A stretch of 64,000 bases of DNA from Kuschelorhynchus macadamiae (GCA_030620095.1 JAUTXW010000950.1:1-64000), one strand, 5' to 3'. Shown: positions 12,141-27,626, counted from the stretch's first letter. Translations and numbers: made by a program. The notes: generated by a model not told the origin, from the sequence alone.

Positions 12141-12509
12141 TTGATTTATATAGTTTTTTGTAATATATATTTTTTTATTTTTATGGTCCACGTGTGAGAA
12201 AAATAAACATCCAAAAAGTGTTTATGAACTTCATTTTGCAAAAATAACCAATTTCAAGGTGGTCTATGTTTAAGTTGTGAATGTAGATGAAATAAAATGT
12301 CGGTAGTGCAAAAAATTAAACAACTAAAGAGTGCTTAGGGTAAGAAACTATTTTGATTACTTCTGCTGTTATTTTTTGTTTTGACAGAAAAATTACACAA
12401 AATTGTTTTTACACGTTACATAGGTATGTATTTAAACTGCTGATTACAAAATCCGTTTACAACTTTAAAGATACTTTAACGTCTAAAACATAATAAATAT
12501 CTAGTTGAA

Positions 12510-15500
12510 ATAAAAATGTATTATTGGCACCTTTAAAAAGTTAAATGAAACTACGAATATAGCTTTATTAAATATATTATACTATATTTATTACAACAAA
12601 GAACATAAGATTTATAAAATATTTGTCTAGTGGTCTACAAAACACGATTCTCAATATAGTTTAAACTCATGGTTGTTCAGAAACATTAGGTAAGTACGAA
12701 AAACAACACAAATCCTTCAAAACAAACATTATAAACTACTAGTAAAATTAAAATTTTTAAAATTATATTTTTAGGTACAATAAACCCTTATAAAATAAAA
12801 AATGTGTCATGATAATTCAAAAACTTTTGTTATGAAGGTACGAAAAACATTAATAGTGCTTTGAAATAAATATTATTATTTATTATTTTTATTTTTAACC
12901 AATAAAAAACTTAAAGTAATAAATTATTTTTAACAATATAGTGCATTAAATGTATTTTTCATACGTACCTATTATTTAAATTGTTACTGTTTTTACACAA
13001 GCTTGACAAACATAGCTTTTTACAACTGGTGGCATATTATTATTTTTCTAATGCATTGAAGGTGAAAATTTCTATTACAAGTATTACATTTTATACCAAA
13101 GATAATTTGTGTAATATTAAAAGTGCAAATAAAGCAAAGCCTGAAAACACTTTTTTATTATTAACAAAATCTTCAAAATTATATACATGAATAGGGTCAT
13201 TGTTACTTGTTTCATTTTCAAATAAATTTCTGACATGCATTGGTTTTAACGATTTATTCGTTTCACAAGATTTATTTTCATCACACTTACTTCTTATTAA
13301 AACGTTAGAAATGACATTTACAACTGCAGACTTATTTTTTCAACGCATTATTTATTTGTTTTTCCTTTTTCAGGTATTTTCCTAGCTTTTTGCGGTAGTC
13401 GCCTTTTTCTTTTTACCGAATCTTTTTTTGTTTCCATCTTTTGTTTAGCCTTAATTAGTCTAATTTTTTTTCTATTTTCTTTAGCTTCTGCTTATGCTTT
13501 TTTTTATTTAACTTTTCTAAATTAATTTTTTTTCCACTGCTCAGATGTCAATACAAACGGCAGTTTTTCGGATTTTTTTTTCCTTTTCTTTGTGATGTAT
13601 CAGGCCACATTAAATATTTTTTTATTTCAGGTGTTTCATTGGGGAGTTCTCTAAGGGTCATGGTATTTGCCATTATAGTTATCAACTCAGGGTCATTTTG
13701 TTTTAGTTCGGGAGTTTCCATAGTTGCTTTCAAGGTACATGTCGCTTCATCTAACATTTCAGGTGACGTATTTTTAACAGATGGCGATTCGTTATTATAT
13801 GTTTCTACTGTTTTAGATGGAGATGACATAAACATAATTGGGATATCATTTAAATCAAAGACTTGGACGTTTTCGTCTCCACCACCGAGATGCACATTTT
13901 CAATTTTCTTAAATTCTTCATATGTGTCCATTTTTTTTTCATTACCTTTAATTTCTATCTTATCTTGTGCAAGTGATCTCTCTAAATTCTCGGTTTTTTC
14001 TTCCAGTATATTCGTATTCTTCGATTCGCTTTCTGTTTCAGCAACAATGTGGTCCGGTACAAAGACTTTATATATACTGATGAGTGCTTGAAAATGTTCA
14101 TTTTGTGACTGAATGTTTGCAGCATTAATACTTTCAATGCATTGAAATAAATTTTCTCCCTTAAAATTTGGAAAAAGCGAGAGTTGTGTTTTTTAAAATT
14201 CTTGAATTTACAGTATCTTTCGGTAATTTTAGTTTGCCTAAACATTTTGTATAATCTATAGCCGATGGATTCCATGGAAAAATTCCGCACGCACGGAACT
14301 CATTTATAATTGTTTCGGGTTTTAACTGATTTATGGCTTTATCCAAAATAGATGCTAATTTATCTTTTGTTAACACTCCCTTTTTCCAAAGATTTTTGAT
14401 GGGTTTAAAAGCCGAAATATCTGCAGGCTGGAGGATCCTGGTAGAGTTTTGGTATAATGCCACTAAAACAATTTTAAGTCTGGTACATAACTCACTTACT
14501 TCACTTACTTCATATGTAAGATGTGTTGTATGTCCATCTACAAATAAGATTCCAGGGACTTTTATTTCGGATTTTACAAGATGATGATGAAAAACATTGC
14601 CGATATACTCGTAAAAAAGTTCTGCTTTCATCCATCCGTTTGAAGAGGTTCCGACTCCACAATTACTTGGAATATTTGAAGTAATGTCAGCTGGTAGTCT
14701 TTTATAAGGAAATACAATCATGGGAGGGGTTGTTTCTCCTGCAGCCGAAAATGTAGATAAAACTGTCACTGTCTACTTTGTTTGGCCATGATCCACCTCA
14801 TATACATTGAGAGTACCTACTGGTGCTATAACATTTTTTGTTTTTGGGCATAACTGAAAGTTGGTTTCATCAGAATTAAAGACTTTGTTTGAATCTTGCA
14901 AAATATCGAATAGATTTTAATCCTTTAAATATGTTTCTATTTTTGAAAACCAACCTCTTAAATCCCGTTCATTTACTGACGCACTGGCTGCAGTTACCGC
15001 TTCTGGCTGTCATTCAGTTAAAACTGGATGGCGTCTCAAGAAACTTTTATACCAACCATCACTTGGATAGTTATTTTTAAATTTGCAATTTGTTCTAAGG
15101 TTTTTGTCCAGAAAAGCTTTAACACTGGACTGAAGATTTTCTTTTCTCTGCGGAAAGCCTTTTCTGACACTATCTTCTATCCATTTTACTAAGACGGTCT
15201 CCTCTCATATTTAAAACTGGTGAGGGTCCATGACGAATTTTAGAGAAGTTTTCACCTAATCGAAACTGCAGTGTACCACGTGGAATACCATATTTTTTTA
15301 TGCAGTTTTCTTAGGCATTTTTATCTCTTGTAACGCTTTTTGCAGGATCTCTTCACTATATCTTTTATTATATTTCTTTCCTTCGAAAACTTTCGGCATT
15401 TTCTGTAAAAAATACGAATTGTTTACCTAAGGACCATCCTAACTGGGAATATATAAATTGAAAGAATAAAGTCAGATTTAGTTATTGGCACACACAAAAT

Positions 15501-15975
15501 CCAGTTATTGGCAGGGTACCAACAACTATATCTAAATATATTTTTGTAAGTTTTTAAAATAAAAAATTCAAATTTATCGTAAGGAAATGTAATGGGCTAG
15601 AAAAGTTTAGTAAAAAACGTAGAAATTGACAACTGAATTAAATAAAAAAGGGGAGAAAAAATCACCAGCGAAAGCGTTTTTTTAATGCCTTAAACGATAT
15701 TTATTGTACACTTACTTAAATCTAAAATACTTAAAATCAAGCTAAAATAGCAAGCCTACCTTATGAACGTTACTAAAATTATTAATTATTAAACTTGTTC
15801 ATATAAGTGCAACAATACTAACTGTGAAAAGTAGTATGATGCAATCACTGGATGGCGAATGGCAATATTGCCAGATCTTACTCCATTTACCAAAAACTGT
15901 GTATTTAATATTGCAATCTTAATATATCCATATTTATGAAAGGGTGCCAATAATACCCTGAGTGCCAACAACTGT
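12510..15975 (-). mobile_element. Pogo-type transposon, boundaries tentative
   Basis: TATTATTGGCACC at about 12518 is matched in inverted form by GGTGCCAATAATA (15944-15956). Just outside the latter, GTGCCAACAACTG (about 15963) resembles a transposon tip. Two further GTTATTGGCA sites occur at 15481 and 15504. The broken pogo transposase lies between these marks. The left tip beyond TATTATTGGCACC is not recognisable, so the left end may be off by tens of bases. Confidence 0.4.
13381..15399 (-). pseudogene. Pogo/Tigger-like (DDE_1, CENP-B-type) transposase
   Basis: Starts at 15399 (MPKVFEGKKYNKRYSEEILQ), a psq-type helix-turn-helix, followed by CENP-B-like sequence (WIEDSVRKGFP, NYPSDGWYKSFLRRHP). 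The DDE_1 catalytic domain shows NSDETNFQL near 14850, then an intact 202-codon stretch 14769-14161. That stretch contains ILFVDGHTTHLT (second D) and RILQPADISAFKPIKN (third acidic position). The C-terminus carries an acidic and then basic tail at 13931-13548 ending WPDTSQRKGKKNPKN. Several stops and frameshifts separate the N-terminal domain, the catalytic core and the tail, so it is inactive. The family cuts and pastes at TA sites. Confidence 0.8.
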
Positions 15976-16010
15976 ACTGTTTACCCTACGAACTTAATTT
16001 TGAGAAAATA

Positions 16011-16418
16011 ACCGAATTCAAGGTAAGTGGTGGCAATTTGCCCGAACTTAGTATACGACAAACTAGTAAAGACAAAAATAAAGAGGTTCGCCAAAACTTT
16101 CGCAAAAGTATGTACGATTTAGCTAACTGGATATGTGGTTGTGAAGTTTCCAACTCATTTTACTGTTATGTTTGTTTGTTGTTTTATAAGGACTCGTCGG
16201 ACTCATTACGGTGCAAAATCGGTGTTAAAGACTTAAAAGAAAAAATAAAAAAACATGCGTTTTCTGCACTTCACATGATATGTTCGGTGAACTATGCTAT
16301 GGTCGGAAGTGATGATATTCGCAGTCAGCTAGACACAGCTTATAGAAAATCCCTTAGAGATTTTAATGAAAATGTATCAAAAAATCGTTATATTTTAAAC
16401 AAAATTAGTGTAAAATAA
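16011..16418 (+). pseudogene. hAT transposase N-terminal fragment (TTF-type zinc finger)
   Basis: An open stretch of about 126 residues reads RQNFRKSMYDLANWICGC, FYCYVCLLFYKD, GVKDLKEKIKKHAFSALHM. Paired Cys and a following KH..S..H match the TTF-type finger at the start of ZMYM1-like hAT transposases. No catalytic domain follows; the frame stops at 16418. No CAGTGGCGG-type end is seen nearby, so this is an isolated fragment. Confidence 0.6.
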
Positions 16419-16997
16419 AATTAAAATACGGTAATTTTATGCCTCCGGTACGGTAATTTGTTTCGAGCAGGTTGGCAACACTGATCATAACCCTTGTCCA
16501 TACTGCGACATGGCGTCAAGTCCTTAACAACTATGTCTCTCCATGGATGCTACTTATAGAGAATATTTTGTTGAAACAACTTATACTTGCAAAAAGATGC
16601 TACATTTTTACATAAGAAGCACAGTGAAAAATCAACAATAGGGAAAATTAATAATGATGTAAATAATTTCTTCTTAATAAAAAAACTAGGTAATATTTAA
16701 AACAAATTTAATACACTTAGAAAGTTATTCTGTTTAAGTATATTGTAGGCTCTATTTTCCGTTTGCTAAAGGCAATTCTAGAGAGTGCTACAAAACAAAT
16801 AATTTCCGGCTGGCTCGGGTATTCGGAAAATAATTGTATTTTCTCATGGGCCATTTTTTAATTTTATTATTTTCACGGCAACTGGTTTGGAACCAATAAA
16901 ATTTTATATTACGCTAGCTAAAGTAGTAAGAAAATTTTTTAAAGTTAGTTTGGCAATTTGTAAATTAGTCAAGCGTTTAACGTTAGTCGTATATATG

Positions 16998-17000
<3 letters not shown>
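16419..17000. other. Intergenic DNA, no supported feature
   Basis: AT-rich sequence without a conserved frame; it runs into the (TA)n tract. Confidence 0.4.

Positions 17001-17044
<44 letters not shown>
17001..17044. repeat. (TA)n microsatellite
   Basis: About 22 TA units immediately left of the inverted pseudo-LTR of the first Penelope-like element. Confidence 0.95.
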
Positions 17045-17046
<2 letters not shown>

Positions 17047-17048
<2 letters not shown>

Positions 17049-17309
17049 CCTAATTTTTCTTGGTTTGAGGTCAATACATTAACAACAAAATTAGTACATA
17101 TTTTAAAACATATATTTCGTTTCTAAGGTGACGTTTCGACCATAGTTTTGGTCTTTTTCAAACCTAAAATTTGCTTAGTACTATTTTTTTAAGTTTATAA
17201 AGTATTAAAAATTTAGGACTTACCATAGGACGTAAAATAGTTGAATAAAAAGTATACATAATCCACATATCTGACATATACTACACATATTTAATTTACA
17301 TTTTAAAAA
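17047..17309 (-). repeat. PLE-1 pseudo-LTR, inverted copy
   Basis: About 263 bp matching 17642-17905 in reverse complement with very few differences. It contains GACGTTTCGACCATAG, whose complement has GGTC-GAAAC-GTC, the right half of a hammerhead core. The CUGAUGA half is absent. Confidence 0.85.
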
Positions 17310-17385
17310 TATTGTGGACGTTTATTACAGACAAATTACAAGCGACTGAGCGAACACTGTTATAGTAAAGATATATACAATTTAT

Positions 17386-17410
17386 TTAGGTTAGGTTAGG
17401 TTAGGTTAGG
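17386..17410 (+). repeat. (TTAGG)5 telomere-type motif
   Basis: Five uninterrupted TTAGG units, the canonical insect telomeric repeat. The array directly follows the truncated GIY-YIG frame on the minus strand, whose stop codon TAA is formed by the first CCTAA unit. Confidence 0.95.
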
Positions 17411-17641
17411 TTTTTATGTCTTTTTTGTCATTTATGGCGTTTTTGTTTTTTTGAATTTCAGCCATCTCAAAAAATTCTCTTTTTTTCAACTGAGGTTCGG
17501 ATTTTAATACTTTCACTTGTTCGTAGTTGAAAGTATGTTTTTTGGACATCTCATGGTGTGTTAATGCGATGCTGTTCTTTTTACCATATTTGTGACTTTT
17601 CAGTCTATTTTCTAAGTATTGGCTTGTTTGTCCAATATAAT
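17411..17641 (-). pseudogene. PLE GIY-YIG endonuclease tail
   Basis: Conceptual translation with one or more shifts gives YIGQTSQYLENRLKSHKYGK, then ALTHHEMSKKHTFNYEQ and IQKNKNAINDKKDIKT, ending in TAA. This corresponds to the second half of the GIY-YIG nuclease that PLEs use to nick target DNA. The homologous minus-strand protein at 20043-21092 continues DKKDIDVLNRIYF, so this copy is truncated exactly where the TTAGG array begins. Confidence 0.7.
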
Positions 17642-17940
17642 TTTTAAAATGTAATTAAATATGTGTAGTATATGTCAGATATGTGGATTATGTATACTTT
17701 TTATTCAACTATTTTACGTTCTATGGTATGTCCTAAATTTTTAATACTTTATAAACTTAAAAAAATAGTGCTAAACAAATTTTAGGTTTGAAAAAGACCA
17801 AAACTATGGTCGAAACGTCACCTTAGAAACGAAATATATGTTTAAAAATATCTACTAATTTTGTTGTTAATGTATTGACCTCAAACCAAGAAAAATTAGG
17901 ATAAATATATATTGAAAAAAAAGGTCAAAGAACACAAAGC
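17642..17940 (+). repeat. PLE-1 pseudo-LTR, sense copy
   Basis: Sense counterpart of 17047-17309, preceding the reading frame at 17958. Its last 130 bp (from ACGTCACCTTAGAAACG) recur at 19088-19219 downstream of the frame. Confidence 0.85.
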
Positions 17941-17957
17941 AAAAAAAATATATAAGT

Positions 17958-19100
17958 ATGGGTGAAGAAATACTAAACTACAGAACAATTGAAAGCACAT
18001 ATGGACGCCATATTGTGAACGAAATGAAAGAATATGAAAACATCTCTTGAAAAATTGCCAACCAAAAGAATAGAAGAGTCTTTTTATTGAGATGTAAAAC
18101 AGAAAACTTTCAACCAACCTTTCTTAATTTTAAAATGTCTCATATAAAATTCGAAAATGTAAACCTTGAACGTAAATATAACCAGTTGGTCTTACCAAAA
18201 TTTATTTTAAGTACATTAAATTTATTAATTACAGAAACAACTTTAAACATAACAAATTTACGAAATAAATTGAAGCATCTCGAAAATCGCCTTACGCAAA
18301 ATTTACCAAATACAATTTTCATTAAATTTAAAATCTGCAATATACAAAAAACTGAAAAACTTTTCCAAGAAATAAAACAAAACAATAAAAATAAACTAGA
18401 CCACCTAATTTCAAAGCAAAAAGCTCCCCCTCAACAAAAAACAACATCAATGTGGGTAGAAAACCTAACAGATGAAAATATTCCAAATTACGCTATGGAA
18501 ATTTTAAGCTTAGGACCTAATTTTGCAATGGAATTAAATAATGATAGACTTTTGCCAACTACCGATATACTATGTAACATTGAAAACGGTATAAATCATT
18601 TGAGAGTTGGAGAGAAAGACGAAATTAGAGCAAAATCTTATAATATATTAACAAATTTTAAAACTAAACTGAAAAATCAAACAAATAAAAATAAAAAGCA
18701 CTCAATAAACTTAACAAAAACTAAAAGTTTTTTAAATAATAACCCTTCTATAAAGGTTCTAAAAGCCGATAAAACAAACAAAACAGTGTTAATGAGTTCT
18801 GCTAACTACAACATAAAAATGAATGAAATATTAAATGACACTAAAACATATAAAAAAATTAAACAAGATCCCACAAACCAGTATCAAAAAAGAAATAATG
18901 AATTAGTTAACTCTTGGGGAAAAAATCTTTTTATATCACCCGACACTGCTAAAAAACTAAAAATCCGCAATAGTGTACCACCCAAAATTTACGGATTGCC
19001 TAAACTACATAAAGAAAATATCCCATTACGGCCAATTGTCTCATGCATTCAATCCCCGTTTACACCACTATCAAATTTTCTAAAAAAAACGTCACCTTAG
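17958..19100 (+). pseudogene. PLE-1 N-terminal region and start of reverse transcriptase
   Basis: ATG at 17958 gives MGEEILNYRTIESTYGRHI. An in-frame TGA near 18048 is followed by a 337-codon open stretch. The lysine/asparagine-rich N-terminal domain contains NRRVFLLRCKTENFQP. The first RT motifs come near its end: VLKADKTNKTVLM, PPKIYGLPKLHKENIPLRPI and VSCIQSP, typical of Penelope RT. The frame breaks at TPLSNFLKK, where pseudo-LTR sequence begins. The catalytic RT motifs and endonuclease are missing. Confidence 0.85.
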
Positions 19101-19216
19101 AAACGATATATATGTTTAAAAATATGTACTAATTTTGTTGTTAATGTATTGACCTCAAACCAAGAAAAATTAGGATAAAAATATATTGAAAAAAAAAAGG
19201 TCAAAGAACACAAAGC

Positions 19217-19219
<3 letters not shown>
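19088..19219 (+). repeat. PLE-1 pseudo-LTR, partial direct copy
   Basis: Nearly identical to 17815-17940. It is joined to the truncated RT frame at a short shared ACGTC, the position of the would-be hammerhead cleavage site. Confidence 0.85.

Positions 19220-19276
<57 letters not shown>
19219..19276. repeat. (TA)n microsatellite
   Basis: About 29 TA units between the PLE-1 pseudo-LTR and the hammerhead-bearing unit. Confidence 0.95.
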
Positions 19277-19283
<7 letters not shown>

Positions 19284-19501
19284 GTATGTTTTCATTCCAC
19301 GTACACCAACGTCATAACAAGAAAATGATCCTTGTTTGGAACATGTTCTGCATCACAGCAGACACAATGATCCATTTTAGTCAAACGACGATCGCGATTT
19401 CGCTCTTATTAGAGCTCATCAGGCCGCCATAGACTAGCGAGCCCCGTGTAGGGCAAAGGCACAAAATGGAATCACAAAAACAACTACTCCGCTGGCTAAT
19501 A
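19277..19501 (-). mobile_element. Short hammerhead-bearing unit between (TA)n tracts
   Basis: A 225-bp non-TA segment lies between two (TA)n arrays and contains a complete hammerhead core on the minus strand (19384-19428). No coding capacity. I take it to be a non-autonomous retroelement fragment or a PLE pseudo-LTR remnant; the flanks give no target duplication because they are pure TA. Confidence 0.5.
19384..19428 (-). ncRNA. Hammerhead ribozyme candidate (type I layout)
   Basis: Read 5' to 3' on the minus strand: GGCGGC, CUGAUGA, GCUCU-AAUA-AGAGC, GAA, AUCGCGAU, C, GUCGUU. Stem I (GGCGGC/GUCGUU) has six pairs including wobbles. Stem II has five Watson-Crick pairs with an AAUA loop. The short stem III is AU/AU with a CGCG loop. 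All conserved core residues are present and cleavage would follow the C at 19390. A type I hammerhead with a very short stem III is the form known from Penelope-like elements and related retroelements. Activity is not shown by sequence alone. Confidence 0.75.

Positions 19502-19590
<89 letters not shown>
19502..19590. repeat. (TA)n microsatellite
   Basis: About 44 TA units separating the hammerhead unit from PLE-2. Confidence 0.95.
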
Positions 19591-19592
<2 letters not shown>

Positions 19593-19599
19593 ATTTGGT

Positions 19600-21399
19600 A
19601 AGACTTTCTTGACCTTCCTTTTATATTGTTAACATATATAATTTTCTTGGGTATAGGTCCGAAAAAACACTAATTGTGACTGAGGTTTTGGTAGTGTCAC
19701 ATATATTGTCAATTTTAAAAAAATATAATTTTTGACGTTTCGGAAGGAACACCCTTGCTTTTCTCAAAATATTTTTATCCTAAAAACAAAAACAAAACCC
19801 TACATTTCACAATAAAAACCTAACACTTTTAACTTACCATGAAACGTAATTAATCAATTTAAAATTAAAATCTTAATAAAGAACAAATTTCACTTATTTT
19901 TACGAACATAAGAAAATAACAAAAAAGACGACATATCGTTTGCTGCTCGCTCTTGGGCGATATCACACTGATTTGGATATTATTATTTTTAAAGAAAATA
20001 ACCCATCGTTGGTATGGAAGGGAGGGGCAGTATTTACTTTAGTTATATTATACCGAAATAGATTCTATTTAACACATCTATATCCTTTTTGTCGTTTATG
20101 GCATGTTTGTTTTTTTTTATTTCTATTGACTCATAGATTTCCCTTTTCTTTTTATGTAACTCAGTTTTTAAAATTTTTGTTCGGTCAAAATCGAATGTAT
20201 GATTATTTTGTTGTGCGTGTTTAGATAATGCAGTTTCGTTTTTCTTATCGTACTTGTGGCCATGTAATCTTGACTGTAGATATTGTTGCGTCTGCCCAAT
20301 ATAAACACCATCACAATCTTTGCATGGTACCTGATATACTATATGTGTTTTTTGAAATTTTAAATTTTTTGTCTTAAGTTTTGTGTAATGTTGATTCAGC
20401 AAATTATATCCCCTATGGGCAACTTGTACGTTATATTTAGAGAATAAATGATTAAATTGTTCGGATAGCCCCTGTATGTATAGTAGTGTCAAGTAATTTT
20501 TTTTTGTTGTTTTATTTGACTGATTTGTTCTTTGGTGACCCAGATTATTGTAAAATTTACTGATTCGTTTTTTGAAAACTGAATTGATTAAATGCGTAGG
20601 ATAATTATTTTTTCTAAGAGCTTCTTTTGCTTTTTCGATTGATTCTCTTCGAAACTCTGGATCTGATAATTGGATTGCTCTATCAGCCAGGCCAATAATG
20701 ACATATTTTTTCTGGGTAGGAGGGTGATGGGATGAGTAATGTGTGTATCTACTAGACCATGTTTGTTTTATATACCATTGTGTTCTGATGGTGTTGTTTT
20801 TTCTGTGTAGTGTTATATCAAGAAAACTTATTTTATGGTGTTTTTCGATTTCAATGGTAAACTGTAATTTTGGGTGGTAGCTATTAAACATTGATAGAAT
20901 GTAATCGGTTTTTTCTTTGGGTACTAGAGTGATACAATCGTCAACATATCTATAGAAGAATGGTAAATTAAAATCCAGTTTCGGTATTATATTTTCTTCT
21001 AAATTCTCAAGAACAAGCTGTGCAATTACGCTAAATATTCTTGCACCCATTGCACATCCCTCTGTTTGCTTGTATATTTTATCTTTGTACAAAAAAATAT
21101 GTCGAATTTAGTGTTAGCTCTACGGCTTCCATAAATTCGTCAAGTGGTATATCTGTGTACTTTTTTTATGTCATTCCATTTATTTTTTATTATGTCTTTT
21201 GCTAGATTTATAGGAACGTTTGTATATAGGGAAATTACATCTAAAGATAATAAAATATGATTATGTGGTACATGAAAGTGTTTTATTTTTTCCTTAAAGT
21301 GAGAGGAATCTTTAATATAGTACTGGTTTTGGTTTATTACTTTTGAAATTATATTTTTTAAAAAACTTGACAAGGCATTCAGTCTCCTTTCAATATTCA

Positions 21400-21404
<5 letters not shown>
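19600..21404 (-). mobile_element. Penelope-like element 2, 5'-truncated
   Basis: Minus-strand element running from the (TA)n at 21405 down to about 19600. It contains the RT core, GIY-YIG nuclease and a 3' pseudo-LTR-like tail. The tail has CCTTCCGAAACGTC (complement near 19734-19748), the GAAAC-GUC half-motif shared by other PLE ends here. Confidence 0.75.
20043..21404 (-). pseudogene. PLE-2 reverse transcriptase plus GIY-YIG endonuclease
   Basis: The first frame (to about 21140) begins at LSSFLKNIISKV and includes LLSLDVISLYTNVP, RT motif A. After a frame break near 21110, a 349-codon open frame (21092-20043) carries KQTEGCAMGARIF (motif B, residues 8-20). It then has FYRYVDDCI (catalytic YVDD, residues 49-52) and HKISFLDI. 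The C-terminal GIY-YIG domain spans about 248-335, with a preceding C-x2-C (CKDC, 257-260) and GVYIGQTQQYL...RLHGHKYD. PLEs use this nuclease and RT for target-primed integration. The first third of the protein is absent and the frame break makes it defective. Confidence 0.9.

Positions 21405-21434
<30 letters not shown>
21405..21434. repeat. (TA)n microsatellite
   Basis: Runs directly into the CAGGGTGGCCC terminus of the mariner at 21435. Confidence 0.95.
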
Positions 21435-25953
<4,519 letters not shown>

Positions 25954-25974
25954 ATTTTTTGGCATCTAGGGACG

Positions 25975-26458
25975 TTGAAGAAATGTTAAGATATGCAAAA
26001 ACCTAAAAGGGTGATTTTATTCCGCCATCTTGTGTTAATAACTCAATTTTATTAGTTCATCTCTATACCAGAATCAGTTATGACACAAAATTTTTAATAA
26101 AGTTGTCTAACCGCCAATTTGTTTCGCCATTTTGGATTCATGCTAGTATTTTACCATTTGTTTCCTACATAATTCTTGATTTTGGTGGAAAATTTGAGAT
26201 AAAGTGGGTAAGTAGTTTTTTAGTAATATTTTTTAGCCCTAATGGATTTTTAGGAAAATGTGACCAGGTCGTCCCCTTATGACCCTTAAGTTGTGATGAA
26301 CCAAAATTTGAAATTATTTGAGTAATTGCCGCGAATAGATAAACCGACGGAATTGAGAAAACATGGGTTTTCGGAATGTAGAGACCCTGAAACGTAAAGA
26401 ACTCGGAGGGTGATTTTATGACGATAACAATACTTTCCTTTTACAAGGAAAGTAAAAA
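25975..26458. repeat. GCCATTTTG/GACGGAAT interspersed repeat, second copy
   Basis: Shares with 9560-10892 the blocks CCGCCATCTTG, TCATCTCTATAC, GACACAAAATTT, TAATTCTTGATT, AAACCGACGGAAT, CCTGAAACGTAAAGA. It also ends in a hairpin, ACTTTCCTTTTACAAGGAAAGT. The identical order in two places shows a defined element of about 0.5-0.9 kb rather than random similarity. Confidence 0.7.
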
Positions 26459-27626
26459 TGATGCATATATAATGCCTGAAAATCTGTTTTCCTTGCTCTG
26501 TTGGACACTGTAGCAGAAATCCAAGAATATGTGAAAAATGTTAATGTAACAATTCTGCAGTTTGGTCCCAACGTATTCTAAAATTACTGGCGCCATCTGA
26601 ACGCGAGTAAAGAAACCCATCGTATATAGAATAGTCGTGAGGCGGCCTTGCAGGCAGGTCTGCTTTTTTACATCGATTTAAAACGCATTGTTTTCGAGTG
26701 AAGATTTCTCAGTGCAGAACAGTTATAATATCACTAAGTGGGCCTAGATGGCGCCATGTATACCATTTAGATACTTTAATCTGGATCTTTTTTTATGAAC
26801 ATAAGAATCTCAAGTTAATATTGTATATTAGAACGCTTAAATGTACTTAAATATATTTGACCTACACTACTGTACTCTTATTTACCAATATTTAGCTTCA
26901 TCACAGAAAAATTTCAATTAGATTTTTCTGTGTCTCTTAACTAAAATTCAATTTTCAAAACTTTTCTTCTCGCTGATAGGAAATTTCAGCCATTTTTCAA
27001 AGGATTGATAGGTGAATTTTTCTAGTTGTCGATGTCCTGTTTAAAAGTTTTTATGGGCTCAATTCAGACCTATGACTACTTTCTAATACTCAGGTCATTA
27101 AATTTTGCCCAAACTCCAACATAAAATAGGTGGGGAAAAGAAAGACTCCAGATCAAATTTACTTCATGACTAAGGTAGCAATAAGTCGCGGTATTGCTTG
27201 AGCTTGCAGATGAGCGAAACTGGCAAACTTGCTTGTGAGTGACATCGAACAAAGGAAAGATATATTGGTGGCAAAAATTCAAGACACAAAAAACCATGCT
27301 ATAAGCATTTTCGTAGTGTATGATACCAACAAGGACAGAGTAAGTTATATTTTTAGTTTAGAAAACTATACTGGGTAGTGGGAACAGTTTTGGGAGATCC
27401 TCGGCCACTTTGTTAGCCAATACTGGAGCAAATATGAGTACTCTGATATGATATGGTGGCTGGAAGAGCTCGACGGTCGTTGAATCATACGAGGCGCCTT
27501 TAAAAAATAGTCACAAAATGCACATTCAAGTTACATTTATTCACAAATAAAAATAACAATATATAATTATTATTTTATTAAACAATTATTTATTATTGGT
27601 TAGTTTATAACGTTTATATTGAACGT
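26459..27626. other. Intergenic DNA, no supported feature
   Basis: No frame I recognise. Short open stretches lack codon structure and no terminal repeats were found. Confidence 0.4.

Larger units (their letters stand above)
17047..19219 (+). mobile_element. Penelope-like element 1, 5' part with inverted pseudo-LTR
   Basis: Order along the plus strand: inverted pseudo-LTR (17047-17309), (TTAGG)5, antisense GIY-YIG tail (17641-17411), sense pseudo-LTR (17642-17940), start of the sense reading frame (17958-19100), and a partial direct pseudo-LTR (19088-19219). This head-on arrangement of an antisense C-terminal tail in front of a sense copy is a known PLE habit. The element stops abruptly in the reverse-transcriptase domain. 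Confidence 0.8.

Noticed and set aside
13639..14091. A 150-codon plus-strand frame over the pogo C-terminal region
   Set aside because: It is the complement shadow of the minus-strand pogo tail, whose residues match the family.
17780..17830. A full hammerhead ribozyme in the PLE-1 pseudo-LTR
   Set aside because: Stem II and GAAAC-GTC are present but the CUGAUGA block is replaced by TTGAAAA, so at best a decayed half-motif.
19940..20224. A 94-codon plus-strand frame with hydrophobic stretches
   Set aside because: Overlaps the end of the PLE-2 GIY-YIG gene in antisense; hydrophobicity follows from the T-rich strand.
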